Assembly: GCA_005223375.1 (NCBI GenBank) | Contig: RXOD01004215.1 | Span: forward strand, 1-25,922 | Length of the DNA stretch: 25,922 nucleotides | Direction: 5' to 3' | From: Amoebophrya sp. AT5.2 | Lineage: Eukaryota > Sar > Dinophyceae > Syndiniales > Amoebophryaceae | Shown here: in pieces, positions 10,301 through 17,962 of the stretch | Numbering within the stretch: position 1 is the stretch's first letter | How the letters are laid out: every line of letters starts with the position of its first letter | Notes under the pieces: model-generated | Told to the model about the DNA's origin: nothing | The model's input: the letters and a program-made list of their open reading frames with translations, nothing else | Databases searched by the model: none | Position numbers and translations under genes: made by a program

Positions 10301-12159
10301 TTGGAGAGGTAGGTCTCGATGCACTTCTCGAGATTGGAGAGGCCGTGGTGGAATTCGTGCACGCCTAAACACATCACGTCAACGTTGAAGAGTGGCTGGG
10401 CCTTGAGTTTGTCGAACTCCTTGATGGTTTCGTCGGCCTTCTCCGCCGTCCAATCCGCGTGCAGATCGGGGGTTTCCCACAACTGCTCGGCGAGGCTGTC
10501 GTCGTCCACCTCCGGCGTGTCGTCCCTCGAAATAGCCTCAAGGCTGCGAAGATCCTTCTTCTTTGCGCCGTCTCCCGGAGCAGCTGCCGCTTCCGCGTCA
10601 CTATCCTTCTCGTCGATGTCGAATGCGACGCTCGGGGCCCCAACAGCACCAGCCGTCGGCGCGGGTGGCTCGGGGGCCTTCGCCTTCGGCAGTTCCTTCG
10701 TTTGCTTAGCCAAAATCGCCTCTCTTGCCTTTTTCTTCGCGAGGTCCATCTCGGCTTCATCCGCTTCCAGTCGCAGCCGCTCCGTCTCCTGCCTTTGCAA
10801 ATCCTTCTGTCGCGAGCGCTCGGCCGCCTCTGCGTGCTGCTTTCGCAGCAGCTCCAGTTCCTCTTCGTCGTCTGCAACAAACGGTTTGGCGGCACCGGCG
10901 CCGCCGAACGACCCCATCCCCCCGAAAGAAGAACCGCCGAACGGCTGCCTTCTCGGCCCGTGATCCTGCTCCTCACCAATTGCTGGCTCCTCGATGTCCG
11001 CCTGGAGGTCGTCCTTCAGCCCCGTTGGGGCTTTCAGAATCCCCCTCGGTTGGAGGGGCCTGGCGAGCGATTTCTTCACCTTGGGAAAAATTCCGAATTT
11101 GATTCCGGGCTTTTCATAGTCCAACTCTTCCTTCCCACGCAGGATGCGATCGCGCTGCCGCGCTTTGGGCGACAGTGACCTGTTCCAAAACAAGTCTCCC
11201 GAGTAGTTCATGTCCCGGATGGCACGCCTGAGTTGCTCCTCCTTGGGAATCTTCGTCGGCTTCTTCGCAATTCTGGAAGATTTTTCGGACAGGGCTTTCT
11301 CGACGTGCTCTTGCGGAAGGTCCTCGAAGGTATCGACTCCTGGGTTTTCGCTCATAGCAAGGAGGTTGGTGCTGTTGCTGCGGCCGCGAGCCATCAAGGA
11401 AGCTTTTCCTCTACCCTTTTTAGGACTGTCGGTGCCTGGAAGTGTCGTCGAGTCTCCCTCTGTAGCCGGAGAAGCGGCGGACCCGCTTCCCGGCCCGCGA
11501 CCGGAGGAGTCTGCCTGTCCGGGGGCAGCTGAAGCGTCTTCGACATCTTCAGCTCCTTCTTCCTGATCCTGTTGCGTCATAGTCGAGTACGAGGGCTCGG
11601 TCTTGTTCGTCTCAAGATCGGCGTCGTCGGTCATCTGATCCGCAGCCGTTCCCGATGCGGAAGCCTGCTCCGCGGGTGGTCCGGATTCTGCTCTCGGCGG
11701 CGTCACAGCGCGTTTGCTGCTCGACGTGGACTCCCCCAGCAGCTGCAGCTTTCTGTCCCCAGCGCGTGCATTTGGACTGCCACTCTTCGACCTCTTCGGC
11801 TTTTGGGCCCGCGTGTAGCTGGTTTTCCCCGTGCTCGGATCCGGCACGAGGTCGCCGATTTCGGCGACCAGATCTCCCTTACCGCCCTGCTCGCGACTCA
11901 CGATGTCCACCCAGGAACTTCCCTTGTCGAGCAAAAACTGCAGCGCGCCGCCACTCATGCCGCTGAGAGTGACCATCGTCTTGTCGGGCGGATCCTTCTC
12001 ATCCAGCGTTTTCACGCAGGTCCGCAGCCGGGCGAACGTCTCCAGGGACGTCAACTCGGAAAGCGCGTAAATTCGGATGCAGTAGTCCCCCCGACGCGGA
12101 AAAGGCTTTTCCTCGAAAAGCGCCTCCATTTCGGCGTCGAAATTCAGAAGGTCTCCCAT
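1321..12159 (-). CDS. Giant 5'-nucleotidase-like protein with degenerate active site and repeat insertions (3612 aa)
   Basis: One open frame from an ATG at 12159 to a stop at 1321. An in-frame stop lies a few codons upstream of the ATG, so this start is plausible. The scaffold follows the 5'-nucleotidase order. Residues about 29-90 match the first two metallophosphoesterase motifs (F-A-R-L, then T-L-S-G-M at 64-68). L-G-V-H-E-F-H-H-G surrounds H601, L-T-P-D-T is at 672-676, A-L-T-H-Q has H2181, and L-G-G-F-E-R-E-P surrounds 2204. Parts of the C-terminal nucleotidase domain follow: R-D-A-E-W near 2468, L-T-V-S-G-H-D-L-L near 2577 and Y-T-I-V-V-P-G near 2827. Against the family, D-x-H/Y became S-E-L-T, SGD became SGM, GNH became GVH and GGHxH became GGFER. 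Loss of catalysis is therefore inferred. Insertions lie at about 115-560 (with a charged coiled coil near 425-500), 690-2170 (repeats), 2640-2810 (acidic) and after 2980 (Ser-rich, then Gly/Ala/Pro-rich). No signal peptide is visible. The family call is by eye but rests on several ordered motifs. Confidence 0.82.
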   Translation of the reverse strand: MGDLLNFDAEMEALFEEKPFPRRGDYCIRIYALSELTSLETFARLRTCVKTLDEKDPPDKTMVTLSGMSGGALQFLLDKGSSWVDIVSREQGGKGDLVAEIGDLVPDPSTGKTSYTRAQKPKRSKSGSPNARAGDRKLQLLGESTSSSKRAVTPPRAESGPPAEQASASGTAADQMTDDADLETNKTEPSYSTMTQQDQEEGAEDVEDASAAPGQADSSGRGPGSGSAASPATEGDSTTLPGTDSPKKGRGKASLMARGRSNSTNLLAMSENPGVDTFEDLPQEHVEKALSEKSSRIAKKPTKIPKEEQLRRAIRDMNYSGDLFWNRSLSPKARQRDRILRGKEELDYEKPGIKFGIFPKVKKSLARPLQPRGILKAPTGLKDDLQADIEEPAIGEEQDHGPRRQPFGGSSFGGMGSFGGAGAAKPFVADDEEELELLRKQHAEAAERSRQKDLQRQETERLRLEADEAEMDLAKKKAREAILAKQTKELPKAKAPEPPAPTAGAVGAPSVAFDIDEKDSDAEAAAAPGDGAKKKDLRSLEAISRDDTPEVDDDSLAEQLWETPDLHADWTAEKADETIKEFDKLKAQPLFNVDVMCLGVHEFHHGLSNLEKCIETYLSNTTHSSTSVLLNSNVRAREGGLFDSPLNVLPKYHVVNVGKQKEKFRIGFMGLLTPDTRHCALSQEVAKQSAVTLTATSTTPAVRMMVTGATPLSGNKKKKLLGVGTSGELTSGSSPATSGFAIAAGGEDISSSEKMPEVGGAAGRGAFGGGKRRMLLQRSSSTLHVEDHLGVAGPMPYIQQDGEVFGATAFRKPDTEEEGADDDQQGTSASPATRQSRLKLREDGTTPGVFWLPENADINRSGRPRGGRDGDRPLAVQDVSQSPPLRAARGEPAGPVQLPRLGDRPAEPSSSTSSFVNPQEAPMEAGDLPQITIGSGTPPPGSVEDQQDEHENSSSRAERRGRRPSSAGSGSGGSFADAAAVSSPAAATRAAGGNKSPKKGMMASLRSGSSLSLELDEPVDLPAAEEDELPKRKPRGGFATLRSGSSLSMDEPLDVEVQEVDQEQASDERTTTGQENYKKKAGKPALASLRSGSSVSLDDPQDFPLEKDDDATSLTDRQSQEITDGGAVEVPFEFGPSAATEAADQFNLTPTSATWAFPKRRTGSRGMSFARGRSGSSILDDPYDEEVGDASHAPSRTKKSRIGKIDEEPEKENDPGEQEKSDEGGSAGGASGRRKSIEWASDVEFGSDHEDLTAKGRAASSAAQRKKFTAVRSGSSLLDQPYDIEVGKTGASTLNVIYPAHPQEQPGGAATKAAALPLSMSSPKRRMFGTGATRSGSSLALDEAFDEEVDERNAMPATKNVEVHPVGGAAAQRRSMMARRRSGSSILDEPYSVEIGPGILKKPTTEGDQVGGENPSTFDFDGDGGAAARGAMSKKRGSFKQRRSDSSLQFDEPYEIEIEAREEPQGGFGKRGAMAARARSGSSIQDDAFDIELDDEDQDVVEAPKLSAAAKRRGSFVGRKSGSSLQFDDPYDVEVGGPLGRAGSFGSKRGAMLRARSGSSTMLDDPFDVEVDEDDDDKDRIKPQVGGPQPPLAGAKRRGAFGGRRSGSSLQFDDDVEFGEAAPRLGGLGAGKRGAMAARARSGSSILDDAFDIELEAQQEDDEDKAGDDGLVLGGPTTRASSASPPIATGASAGAKKRRSFSGLRSGTSTLANIDEESEPSAEGGSGESAVVAAKRKTMRVSRSIEWSQDVVFGDDDDDEANAPFSGGQKPGGKRGAFAGGMRSTSSLQLDEPYEVEVQPRKKEFSSGDEKRFGMARRRSGSTLRLQATIDEERAAGEEEDEDESPLDAIAAGHTKRAATLKPSRSIEWAADVRFGAAGDEDETEPLASSAHAQAKRGRLLAARSGSSLLDEAYDVDLDVEQELELEKAASSKPRFGGPTTPKQRAGGAFRAMRSGSSILDIAYDEEVDEDVAGPAARTGLAPVQPDARAAQRRRMRAMRSGSSITLDDAFDEDLEGIRSEMKANLAGVDFFPVEEVTEMRSILKKTQPIPERDLEKESDSMSQVTFDITATAAERLGESQSSRPAVRRSLGSSTGFGDRLKSSDTLGVDTVVTVSGHTDAERSGSATGSRTGEQENSASTATGDYESILEFQEPRAAANEVVGTALKRLSAVDAVVALTHQSNAEDKELMRTEPDIDLLLGGFEREPLEWYVDAHGKHLGREWDPVEQRFTSIAGPDRLAVKAGPDAVSVIDLWLVPDGDECLMEDPPNPPYEDSDVENMQRDADLVGLENDARILKKMNRFPTVTSRSPRWKEQRDQPSRTGRRLVVGRHRHLRLTPHRANLKENDEKGFEPDQEFAKVLQKYQKLLNLEDMNLLNFADFDTRLEQIAGLEASKYDNMRRKALDAYISYVKKMEQKRKLGRDTTEEEVKALKNVDNVLDAGRPSVDPDSLCSGVERGLKRPCWTTRDAEWRQITFHSLMADLVLPEVVGSAAARRKTLLLLPAIHYLSSYAENGGGRDYGLEDPRFTRKELLVEFIPPLRGFSNGDDDDPDPEPNRPPDLSKQKKAELRLVKLTVSGHDLLRLLYESETFLRGTNSYLQFDHSAILLNDFQDLNLPKISEKELKKNKFPGYPGKKRGGPGGRGSGEDGQSVAQSTLGGDETGESTLLWREERDRIEEEARLEAVEEVEREQVEEAIDCVMQVARADRMDAAGGVLAFPVSGASSEVSGYDPDERVDGEDEGGDEEEQSYHSASGSEKGEEEDDEEEDRGSGVGSGRSAKKDADNESLFLSSTETDVFDPNEPIKTKVPSDFQILTVFGETFDRSAFYTIVVPGSLLLTETAKPGDHRLEQPLIAGGQRKRRPRKSDPESSANDTSSEDEDEKRRRYNAAPPVRDQVYNLLKDVVAPLQLGGAHAVKPIVDNAPLLVELALKNLLKDTWQLLSPFWSSQKKFALGGLKPPPGEFDDDKNLPAIVRMQRRLNLIQTLQRGGKLREIEDPMQVRDDKLMLEKMVNLLDTQSTPLDLEKALEKFQEELLEAEVDKRLFKRAQHERLPSPMSRWAIARQEANLSEGSSEEEESDERSDKSEEKDGAATEMDEDKKSVASGAAGSAQGAAKSDSHSKDDSASVDKALSDSMSLKGSDRTPSSTSRATPLVVGSGLGAVAGAMSKFRSTTGASSHSGGSGSSTFGKIGEKGASGSGNGADVRDSAQDPTRSARSRRSGASSSRFSAEDELGRIEEEQEMIASRKNSKESIDSKATSAVTKTSRVDAGAASATVKTATDDDSHSKDGSSHSKSTEQKPSTSGGRSTSEKRKSKSSRKSSSSADLNKYKGVEWGGRLIAKSLSPDRERKRRDKTMDEEAFCDLETQMLLAQKQMRLEKKTNMGKYYVPEKVERRKLGVHLGVNYLSSSLGAADPNPQPAQGFASPRLPVPMFTAGRTTVAPSTPLSGSFAASAGGPVLSRGVAPATPAARPLSAGGAHPLGTTSALTASGGLFGARAGGSPTPFAGVIGGSLASMSTVAKLKRTKSAGSQRMKPPPPQWTAGTHLDARGRWTGFDPVDEFVFEMQKKADGGKLARHYAFGMPLQSGSETEAERIRERADPVMSGSELEF
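6105..9175 (-). repeat. Array of about 22 RSGSS/SIEW protein repeats inside the pseudo-nucleotidase
   Basis: Residues about 998-2015 contain roughly 19 copies of a unit: a basic patch (K-R-R or K-R-G), about five residues, R-S-G-S-S, three or four residues, then D-[DE]-[PA]-[YF]-[DE]-[VI]-[ED]-[VL]. Mean spacing is about 47 residues, with variable acidic or Gly/Ala linkers. Three further units replace the core by S-I-E-W-x-x-D-V-x-F-G (residues 1236, 1744, 1866). Degenerate relatives lie outside the array near residues 259 (R-S-N-S-T) and 775 (R-S-S-S-T). The central serines fit a basophilic kinase consensus (R-x-x-S) and the first acidic residues fit S-x-x-D/E. That is pattern matching only. 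Confidence 0.85.
7195..7755 (-). repeat. Recent internal duplication within the RSGSS array
   Basis: The 75-nt segments 7195-7269 and 7681-7755 differ at about six positions by eye. They are offset by 486 nt, an exact multiple of three. Units in this part alternate between a G-S-F...S-L-Q-F-D type and a G-A-M-x-x-R-A-R...D-A-F-D type. This suggests duplication of multi-unit blocks rather than of single units, with the reading frame kept. Confidence 0.75.
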
Positions 12160-13519
12160 CCTGGTGTTCGTGTCCAGCGATTAGGTCACTACTACAGCGA
12201 AGATGAAGAAGTAAGATTTAGATTTCGAGTGCGTGGTGCCGGTGCGTGGTGGAGAAGCAGGTGCACAAGCAAGTATATTGATAGTGGTCGAGCTTTTAGT
12301 TCTTCTTCTTACGGGCTTAGCAACGATGTTCGGATGGTAACGCTTGCGCAGTGAGGTGTCCTACTTGTACGTGTGCTGGGCCGTGTAGCCGTAGCGCAGC
12401 GTCGTAGGAGGTCGAGGTTAGTTGTAGTTTTAAAATGTCGGGTGCGTCGTGCTTGCCGAACAACTTTCTTGCCGGCGAAGCGATTGATTTTTTTGTTATA
12501 CGAATTTCTTGTCTAGGTTTTTGTACAACATGATGTTCGGTCTGTCGTCGACATAGGGAGGGTAGCGAAGAACATAACAGGGCGGGTAGACACAATGAAT
12601 GTGCAAGTGCATGTTGTGAGTGGTGCTGTTAGTAGGTGGGATAGATTCGCGAGAAATGAAGTGACGATTCCGTTGCACGGACGCTTAGTCTGGCTTCCAG
12701 AACCAGGGTAGAGAGAGGTAGAGCTATACGACGATTGACGAATTACGGCAAAACTCATACATGATGTTCATGTGACGGAGACGGTTGGAGAAACGAGTGC
12801 TACAACGACGCGGGGCATGACAGAGTTGAACCACGTATCTCATCTTCACGGAGGCAGGTTGAACTGTACCACGGTCTAAGGCAGGAGCTTGCCACGTTTT
12901 CAATCTGGCTCAGCGGCTCAGGCTCTTCTTCAGCACGTGCTTTGATCACGTTCGACACATGAGTAATCGGTTTCGGTTCTACATCTACGGAAACATACGG
13001 CAAGGACCAACAACATGACCATCGCATCGTCCTAAATCATGTGACGTCCTCTAACGTAAGTATGCAGCGTTGCGGGGGCTGTGTTTGTGATGGCGACCTC
13101 AGTTCTCACAAGGCGGCGGCGCATTCGAAGATTAGAGGATATCCATTTCCACCGCCGCACCCACAAGATACAAGTCACTTCTAATTTGCGAAGCAGCAGG
13201 TATAATACACGAGGACAAGGTGGAGCCAACACAAGGAAAAACAACCTACTTTATTGTACGTACTATCGTCGCGTTACTGTTACATCGGTGTGCTTAAACG
13301 TAAAGAAGTGCTGCGATTGCGTCTGCGAATTTGGGACCTGCTGGGCTTGAGTCGAGCACGGAGGGGATCGCTGGGCACGAACCTTGTATTCGTTCACATC
13401 TCCCGTTCTTGGCGGCGTTACTGAGTAGCCACACCCAGGATAAGGATTCGACTTTCCATCATAAACATCTTCATCTTGTTCTTCTTTGTGTGCCCGACAT
13501 CGTACTCAACAAGAGGTTT
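12160..13519. other. Spacer between the kleisin 3' end and the giant ORF 5' end
   Basis: It must hold the kleisin 3'UTR (right side) and the 5' region of the giant ORF (left side). No convincing exon, RNA gene, TATA-like element or polyadenylation signal was recognised. A CACCAG immediately before the ATG at 12159 could be a cis- or trans-splice acceptor. Confidence 0.4.
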
Positions 13520-16500
13520 TCAAGCGCCAACTGCCATCTGTATCCGAATATCTCCGTACGGCTCCGCTTGCTCCACCTTCACTTCTCCCTCGGTTCGCAG
13601 CTCCAGCAGCTCGTAGAATGCAAGCGCCACGTCATCAACGTTCTCCAACAAATCGTCGAGGTGCACAACGCAGCTGTCGGGTGCGTCGTGATTCGTGGCA
13701 ACCGCGCGCTGCAGCTCCTTCCGGAGGCGGTTCCCATGTTGTGGCGGCTCGTCCGGTTTCTTCAGAGGAGGCAGCTGCAGCGAGGATGGTGTACTGCGAG
13801 AACGTGGGTCTCCGAGATCGCTTCCGAAAGCCATGCCTGGCGCAGAAGGCGTACCACCGATGTTCATCATGTCGCCAGCGCCGTCGTCGAATAATTGTTG
13901 CTCCTCGTAGTCGAAGTTGTTTTCTGCTGGTTCACCTTCACCGGCTCCACTAAGAACGTCTCCTGCCCTGCTACGACTCCCATGTGGAGGTCGCAGCTCG
14001 CCTCCACGACCACTCTTCGCGTTTGCGACACTTTTTGCGGGGGAAGCAACACCAGCAACGTTCACGCCGTGGCGACACGAGTCTGCAAGCTTTGCCACTC
14101 TTGAACGCGCCGCGCTGCCACCACTGCCGAACCCGAAGGATTCATCTGCATTCATCGCTACTTCCGGCGATGGAAACTGGAACTGCTGGGGCTCTTCGTG
14201 CTGCGCGTCGACCGTGGGGAGATGCCTTCCGTATGGGTCATTCGGGTCGTCCGTCCGTCGCGGCGGCAGTCTCGGATTCCGCTGCTGTTCTTCGTCTTCA
14301 CCGTCGGAGAACGGCGAGAGCGGTCGGTCGAACTCCGCGTCGCAGCTGTGCGCTTCAGATTGGCGGATCCGGTTTCCAGGCCCTTCCGGCAGCATGTGCG
14401 GTGGCACAGCGGACGACGTCGCTCGACGTCGCGGCATTGGCAGAGCGATTCCAGCAGCCCGGTGGCGTTCTTGTTGCTGGAGCAAGAATTGGCGGTCCAT
14501 CTCTCCCACTGGGTCAGCACCTGCAGCAATCTCGTGCTGCAGCTGCGATTGTTCATCTCCATTCGACGGCGTCGCGGTGCGCCTCCGGATGATGAACTGT
14601 CGCTGTTGATTTTCAAGACTTTCTCGCAGCAGAACTGCATTCTCCGCCTGCCTCCTAGCCGGATCTTCAGATGCAGACGAGCCGCGCACTGCAGCACTGT
14701 GAGCTACCGAGCCCCCGGCGCGACCCGACTCGTAGAGATGGAATGCAGCCGCGGAAGCAGGTGCGCTAGCGATTCCACTACCAGGTATAATCATTTCCGC
14801 CGAAAAACCTCCCGAGGGACGGGCAGACCCAGCACGATCGATGCCGGCATTCGAAAGCAAATTGAGATCTTCCGGCGTGTTTCCGACAGCATCTTCTGCT
14901 GCTCCGGGGATGAACGACGATCCCTGCTCCCCCATCGCTGACGAACCTGGCGCAAACTCGTTCGCAGCAAACATGGCGCTTTCGATCTGCTTGGCGGCGC
15001 TCTTGTTGATCGCTGCGATTTGTTCTGCATCCTGTGACTTGAGCGACAAGTCCGAAAACACTGGCGACTGCATCTGTCGGCGGCCTCGCACGCTGCTCGC
15101 AGCCGGGATTGCAGAAAGAGCACTCATTCTTTGCCGTCGCCGGCTCTTCTTCGAGTCTAGCGAACAACCGGACGACAGCAGAAAATTTGGATTTGCACCA
15201 GCCGCGCTGCCGATCTCGTTGTCGAGGTCGAATATGCTGACGCCGCCCTGACTGGCTGCAAGATCTTGATCCGGCCGGAAGACGCGCGCGCTGAACAGCA
15301 TACGCTGCTGCTCGCGCTGCGAGAGGGGAACAGCCGGCTGCGAGCCGGGCTCGGCACCGCCCATCACCTGTTCAAGTACCCCGGTATGATCTACTGCTTC
15401 TGCGGCAGCCGAGCCCGGGGTTTGATGCGCGTGCTCTTGTCCGCCCCTTGAGCTGCGGTGCTCGAGACCAGGTGCGAACGCGAGGTTGCTGGGCGAAAAT
15501 GCGAAGTCGAATCGGTTTTGTTCTTGGCTTGCCGGCGGCTGCAGAGCTTGACTGGTGGCAGCGAAACCGAAATCCTGTTCATGCGGTACCTGGCTGCCGA
15601 TTTCAGAGCCGGGCCCGATTACGTTTTGCAGGTCCCCGAACATGTCGCTAATGCCAGACCGTGCGCCAAGGCTACCTACCTCGCCGGCTTCCTGATAGTG
15701 GATGTTCCGAGAGCCAGAAGCCGCACCGTCAGCCTCATTTTGTACGTTGCCTGCTTGCTGCAGCTGATCGGGCTGGCCGTAGGGATTCACGGCGTCGTCA
15801 TAGACCTCCACGTAGGAGGACTCCTGATCGACGTCCATGTCCATGTAACCCGCCCCGGCATTTGCTGCATCTAGTCCCGCGAGTCCGGCCTCACCAGTAC
15901 CCGGCTCCATCTCCAACTCGTCTAGCTGTTTCGGCGGATTCCCTTCCACGAAACCTTGCCACCAGCCCTCGAAGCTGCGCTTCCCGATCGCGTCTGCACA
16001 AACATACTGCTCAGGGTGATCCAACGCGTGTAGCCGCCTTTGCATGCGGAAATCTACTCCTGGAAAAGCTATTGGTTGGCATTTGTTCTCCTCCACCGCT
16101 CCCGCATCGGGATGGTCTTCGAAATGCACTTTCTTGTTTTTCCCCCGTCTCCCAGGCGTCTTCCGTCGCGCTCCCGGCGTACCACCTCCTCCGCTCGCGG
16201 ATGAAGACGGCGCAACCGCTCCGAGCAGCTCCTGCCCAAGTACACAACGGCGACTCGCGTTCGACAAGAACAGCACGTCGCAGCTCATCTTGTCAAAACA
16301 TGCTGGCATCAGCGTCGGGCACAGCAGCCCACGCACGTCAAGCGGGAGGCTGATCGGGATTTCTGGGACGACCATCAGATCCGTGGTGATTTTGTGCCGG
16401 TTGTCCATGCTCTTCTTCATCTCGGCGTCGGAGAGGGTTAGCTTCGCGTTGCTCTTCAGCGCCCGCTCCTGCTGTCGCTCGAGCTGACGATTTCTCTTCG

Positions 16501-17962
16501 GCACGCGGCTCTTTGGCTGCAGTTGTAGTTGAAGACCGGCCTTGGGATCCGCCGTGTCAGCCTGCGCGCCACCTCCTGGACGTTTTATCGAGGCCAATCC
16601 GGATTCCTCCATCGGGAGACCAGTGACGGGGGAGATTTTCGGAGGGGGTCGCTGGGGCGCACCATCACCATCTTCCTCCGGGTTATAGTCACCAAACAAG
16701 TTGGGAGTCTGGAACTTCCGGACGGTCTGAAATGGATTCGGATGTGGGCGAAGCGCCGACTGCCGTCGCTGTTCGCCCGAATCGAGTAGGTGGTCCTGCT
16801 GGTGGCCGTTCGCATTGCGCTGCTGCAGCCTCAGCATGCTCTGGCTCAGCTTCTCGCCGTTTGATGGAATCTCGAAGGAAAGATTGCTGGGATTTGGAAT
16901 TTCTCCTGGCGCGCCAATATCTTCACAAAGGCCCCCGTCGTCATCGAGGATGTTTGTTGGCAGCGGCGACGACTGGCTTAGAAAACGTCCCCCGCAAACG
17001 CTCGTCCGCCCCGCGTCGCGTTCATCCGTATTAAAATCGCACCCTGCGGCCCTGCTTCGCTCTTCGGAGTAACTACCCTCGCCGACGCGAAAATCAAGCG
17101 CATAGCCAGGTGTGTTCATTCTGCTTCCCCCGCCGATCCGATTTCCACTCAGCTCGAGCTCCTGCCGGCGCGCTGCCAGAAGCTCGTCGACGAGCTGCGA
17201 TGGAGTCATATGTCCTCGCTCACGAGGAGTCCGGCTTCCGCTTTCAATCTTGTCAATGGCCCCGCTTGCAAGTTGTTGCAGGAGTTTTTCGTTCGGGGAC
17301 ATGATAGGAGTGTTAAGCGCACCAGCTCGGCGACCACTGAGGTTGCTGACGCCCGCGGGTCGGCCCGGCAACATGTTTTCATCTTCGTTATTCATAACCG
17401 GAACAGCAACTCCTGCGGCCGCCCCCGCGCCAGCGCCCGGCGCACCGCCTGCGAACCGCTCCGCCAATTTTCGCCTGTGGACGTTTCGATCGCTGATCTC
17501 GTACGCTGCGAGGTTGCCGCGACCCTGCACAACAAGGCCGTCAAAATCATCTGCGCTCCCGGCAGAGAAATCATCGAAGCCCCCGCCATCGACTCCGCGG
17601 CCTACCCCGCTGTCACCAAGAAACTTTGCCGCCTCGTCCTCGAGTAGACTTTGTCCTTCGTCCCCGAATCCCGACCGTGGCCGTGGAGTGAGCAAGTTCG
17701 GATCAACATTAAGACCGACTACATGTAGTTCCCCCTTGTCGGATCCCGCACGTAGGAGGCCATCGAACGCAGCACCGCGCCCTTTTGAAGGGTCTGCATC
17801 TGCGGCGTGGTGGTTTGCAATTTTTGGCTCATCTGCCGCTACACCAACAGGTTCTTGCGCGCCACTTACACTTTGGAGTTGCAGTATCTTCGGGGATCGG
17901 ATGCTGGATAGGTAGGCGCGCTTCTCCTCCGGCGAAAGCCGGTTGTTCGACAGAATGAGTGC
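13520..17962 (-). CDS. RAD21/SCC1-like: Kleisin exon 5 (linker, probable STAG-binding segment, SMC1-binding winged helix)
   Basis: 1480 codons (residues 671-2150) and a stop, without introns. Most is Ala/Gly/Gln/Ser-rich linker. Near residues 1175-1235 (about 16270-16450) the pattern L-T-L-S-D-A-E-M-K-K then H-K-I-T-T-D-L and V-P resembles the central RAD21 segment that binds the STAG/Scc3 subunit. This is an inference from spacing. The last 62 or so residues are the clearest: L-R-K-E-L-Q-R-A-V, H-L-D-D-L-L, A-F-Y-E-L-L-E-L, then E-Q-A-E-P-Y-G-D-I, matching the RAD21 winged helix that docks on the SMC1 head. A K-V-H-F near 16120 matches a PP1-docking pattern but could be chance. Confidence 0.82.
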   Translation of the reverse strand, partial: ALILSNNRLSPEEKRAYLSSIRSPKILQLQSVSGAQEPVGVAADEPKIANHHAADADPSKGRGAAFDGLLRAGSDKGELHVVGLNVDPNLLTPRPRSGFGDEGQSLLEDEAAKFLGDSGVGRGVDGGGFDDFSAGSADDFDGLVVQGRGNLAAYEISDRNVHRRKLAERFAGGAPGAGAGAAAGVAVPVMNNEDENMLPGRPAGVSNLSGRRAGALNTPIMSPNEKLLQQLASGAIDKIESGSRTPRERGHMTPSQLVDELLAARRQELELSGNRIGGGSRMNTPGYALDFRVGEGSYSEERSRAAGCDFNTDERDAGRTSVCGGRFLSQSSPLPTNILDDDGGLCEDIGAPGEIPNPSNLSFEIPSNGEKLSQSMLRLQQRNANGHQQDHLLDSGEQRRQSALRPHPNPFQTVRKFQTPNLFGDYNPEEDGDGAPQRPPPKISPVTGLPMEESGLASIKRPGGGAQADTADPKAGLQLQLQPKSRVPKRNRQLERQQERALKSNAKLTLSDAEMKKSMDNRHKITTDLMVVPEIPISLPLDVRGLLCPTLMPACFDKMSCDVLFLSNASRRCVLGQELLGAVAPSSSASGGGGTPGARRKTPGRRGKNKKVHFEDHPDAGAVEENKCQPIAFPGVDFRMQRRLHALDHPEQYVCADAIGKRSFEGWWQGFVEGNPPKQLDELEMEPGTGEAGLAGLDAANAGAGYMDMDVDQESSYVEVYDDAVNPYGQPDQLQQAGNVQNEADGAASGSRNIHYQEAGEVGSLGARSGISDMFGDLQNVIGPGSEIGSQVPHEQDFGFAATSQALQPPASQEQNRFDFAFSPSNLAFAPGLEHRSSRGGQEHAHQTPGSAAAEAVDHTGVLEQVMGGAEPGSQPAVPLSQREQQRMLFSARVFRPDQDLAASQGGVSIFDLDNEIGSAAGANPNFLLSSGCSLDSKKSRRRQRMSALSAIPAASSVRGRRQMQSPVFSDLSLKSQDAEQIAAINKSAAKQIESAMFAANEFAPGSSAMGEQGSSFIPGAAEDAVGNTPEDLNLLSNAGIDRAGSARPSGGFSAEMIIPGSGIASAPASAAAFHLYESGRAGGSVAHSAAVRGSSASEDPARRQAENAVLLRESLENQQRQFIIRRRTATPSNGDEQSQLQHEIAAGADPVGEMDRQFLLQQQERHRAAGIALPMPRRRATSSAVPPHMLPEGPGNRIRQSEAHSCDAEFDRPLSPFSDGEDEEQQRNPRLPPRRTDDPNDPYGRHLPTVDAQHEEPQQFQFPSPEVAMNADESFGFGSGGSAARSRVAKLADSCRHGVNVAGVASPAKSVANAKSGRGGELRPPHGSRSRAGDVLSGAGEGEPAENNFDYEEQQLFDDGAGDMMNIGGTPSAPGMAFGSDLGDPRSRSTPSSLQLPPLKKPDEPPQHGNRLRKELQRAVATNHDAPDSCVVHLDDLLENVDDVALAFYELLELRTEGEVKVEQAEPYGDIRIQMAVGA

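Noticed and set aside
17112..17915. Plus-strand open frame of 267 codons
   Set aside because: Lies opposite kleisin exon 5, which carries conserved domains and phase-compatible introns.
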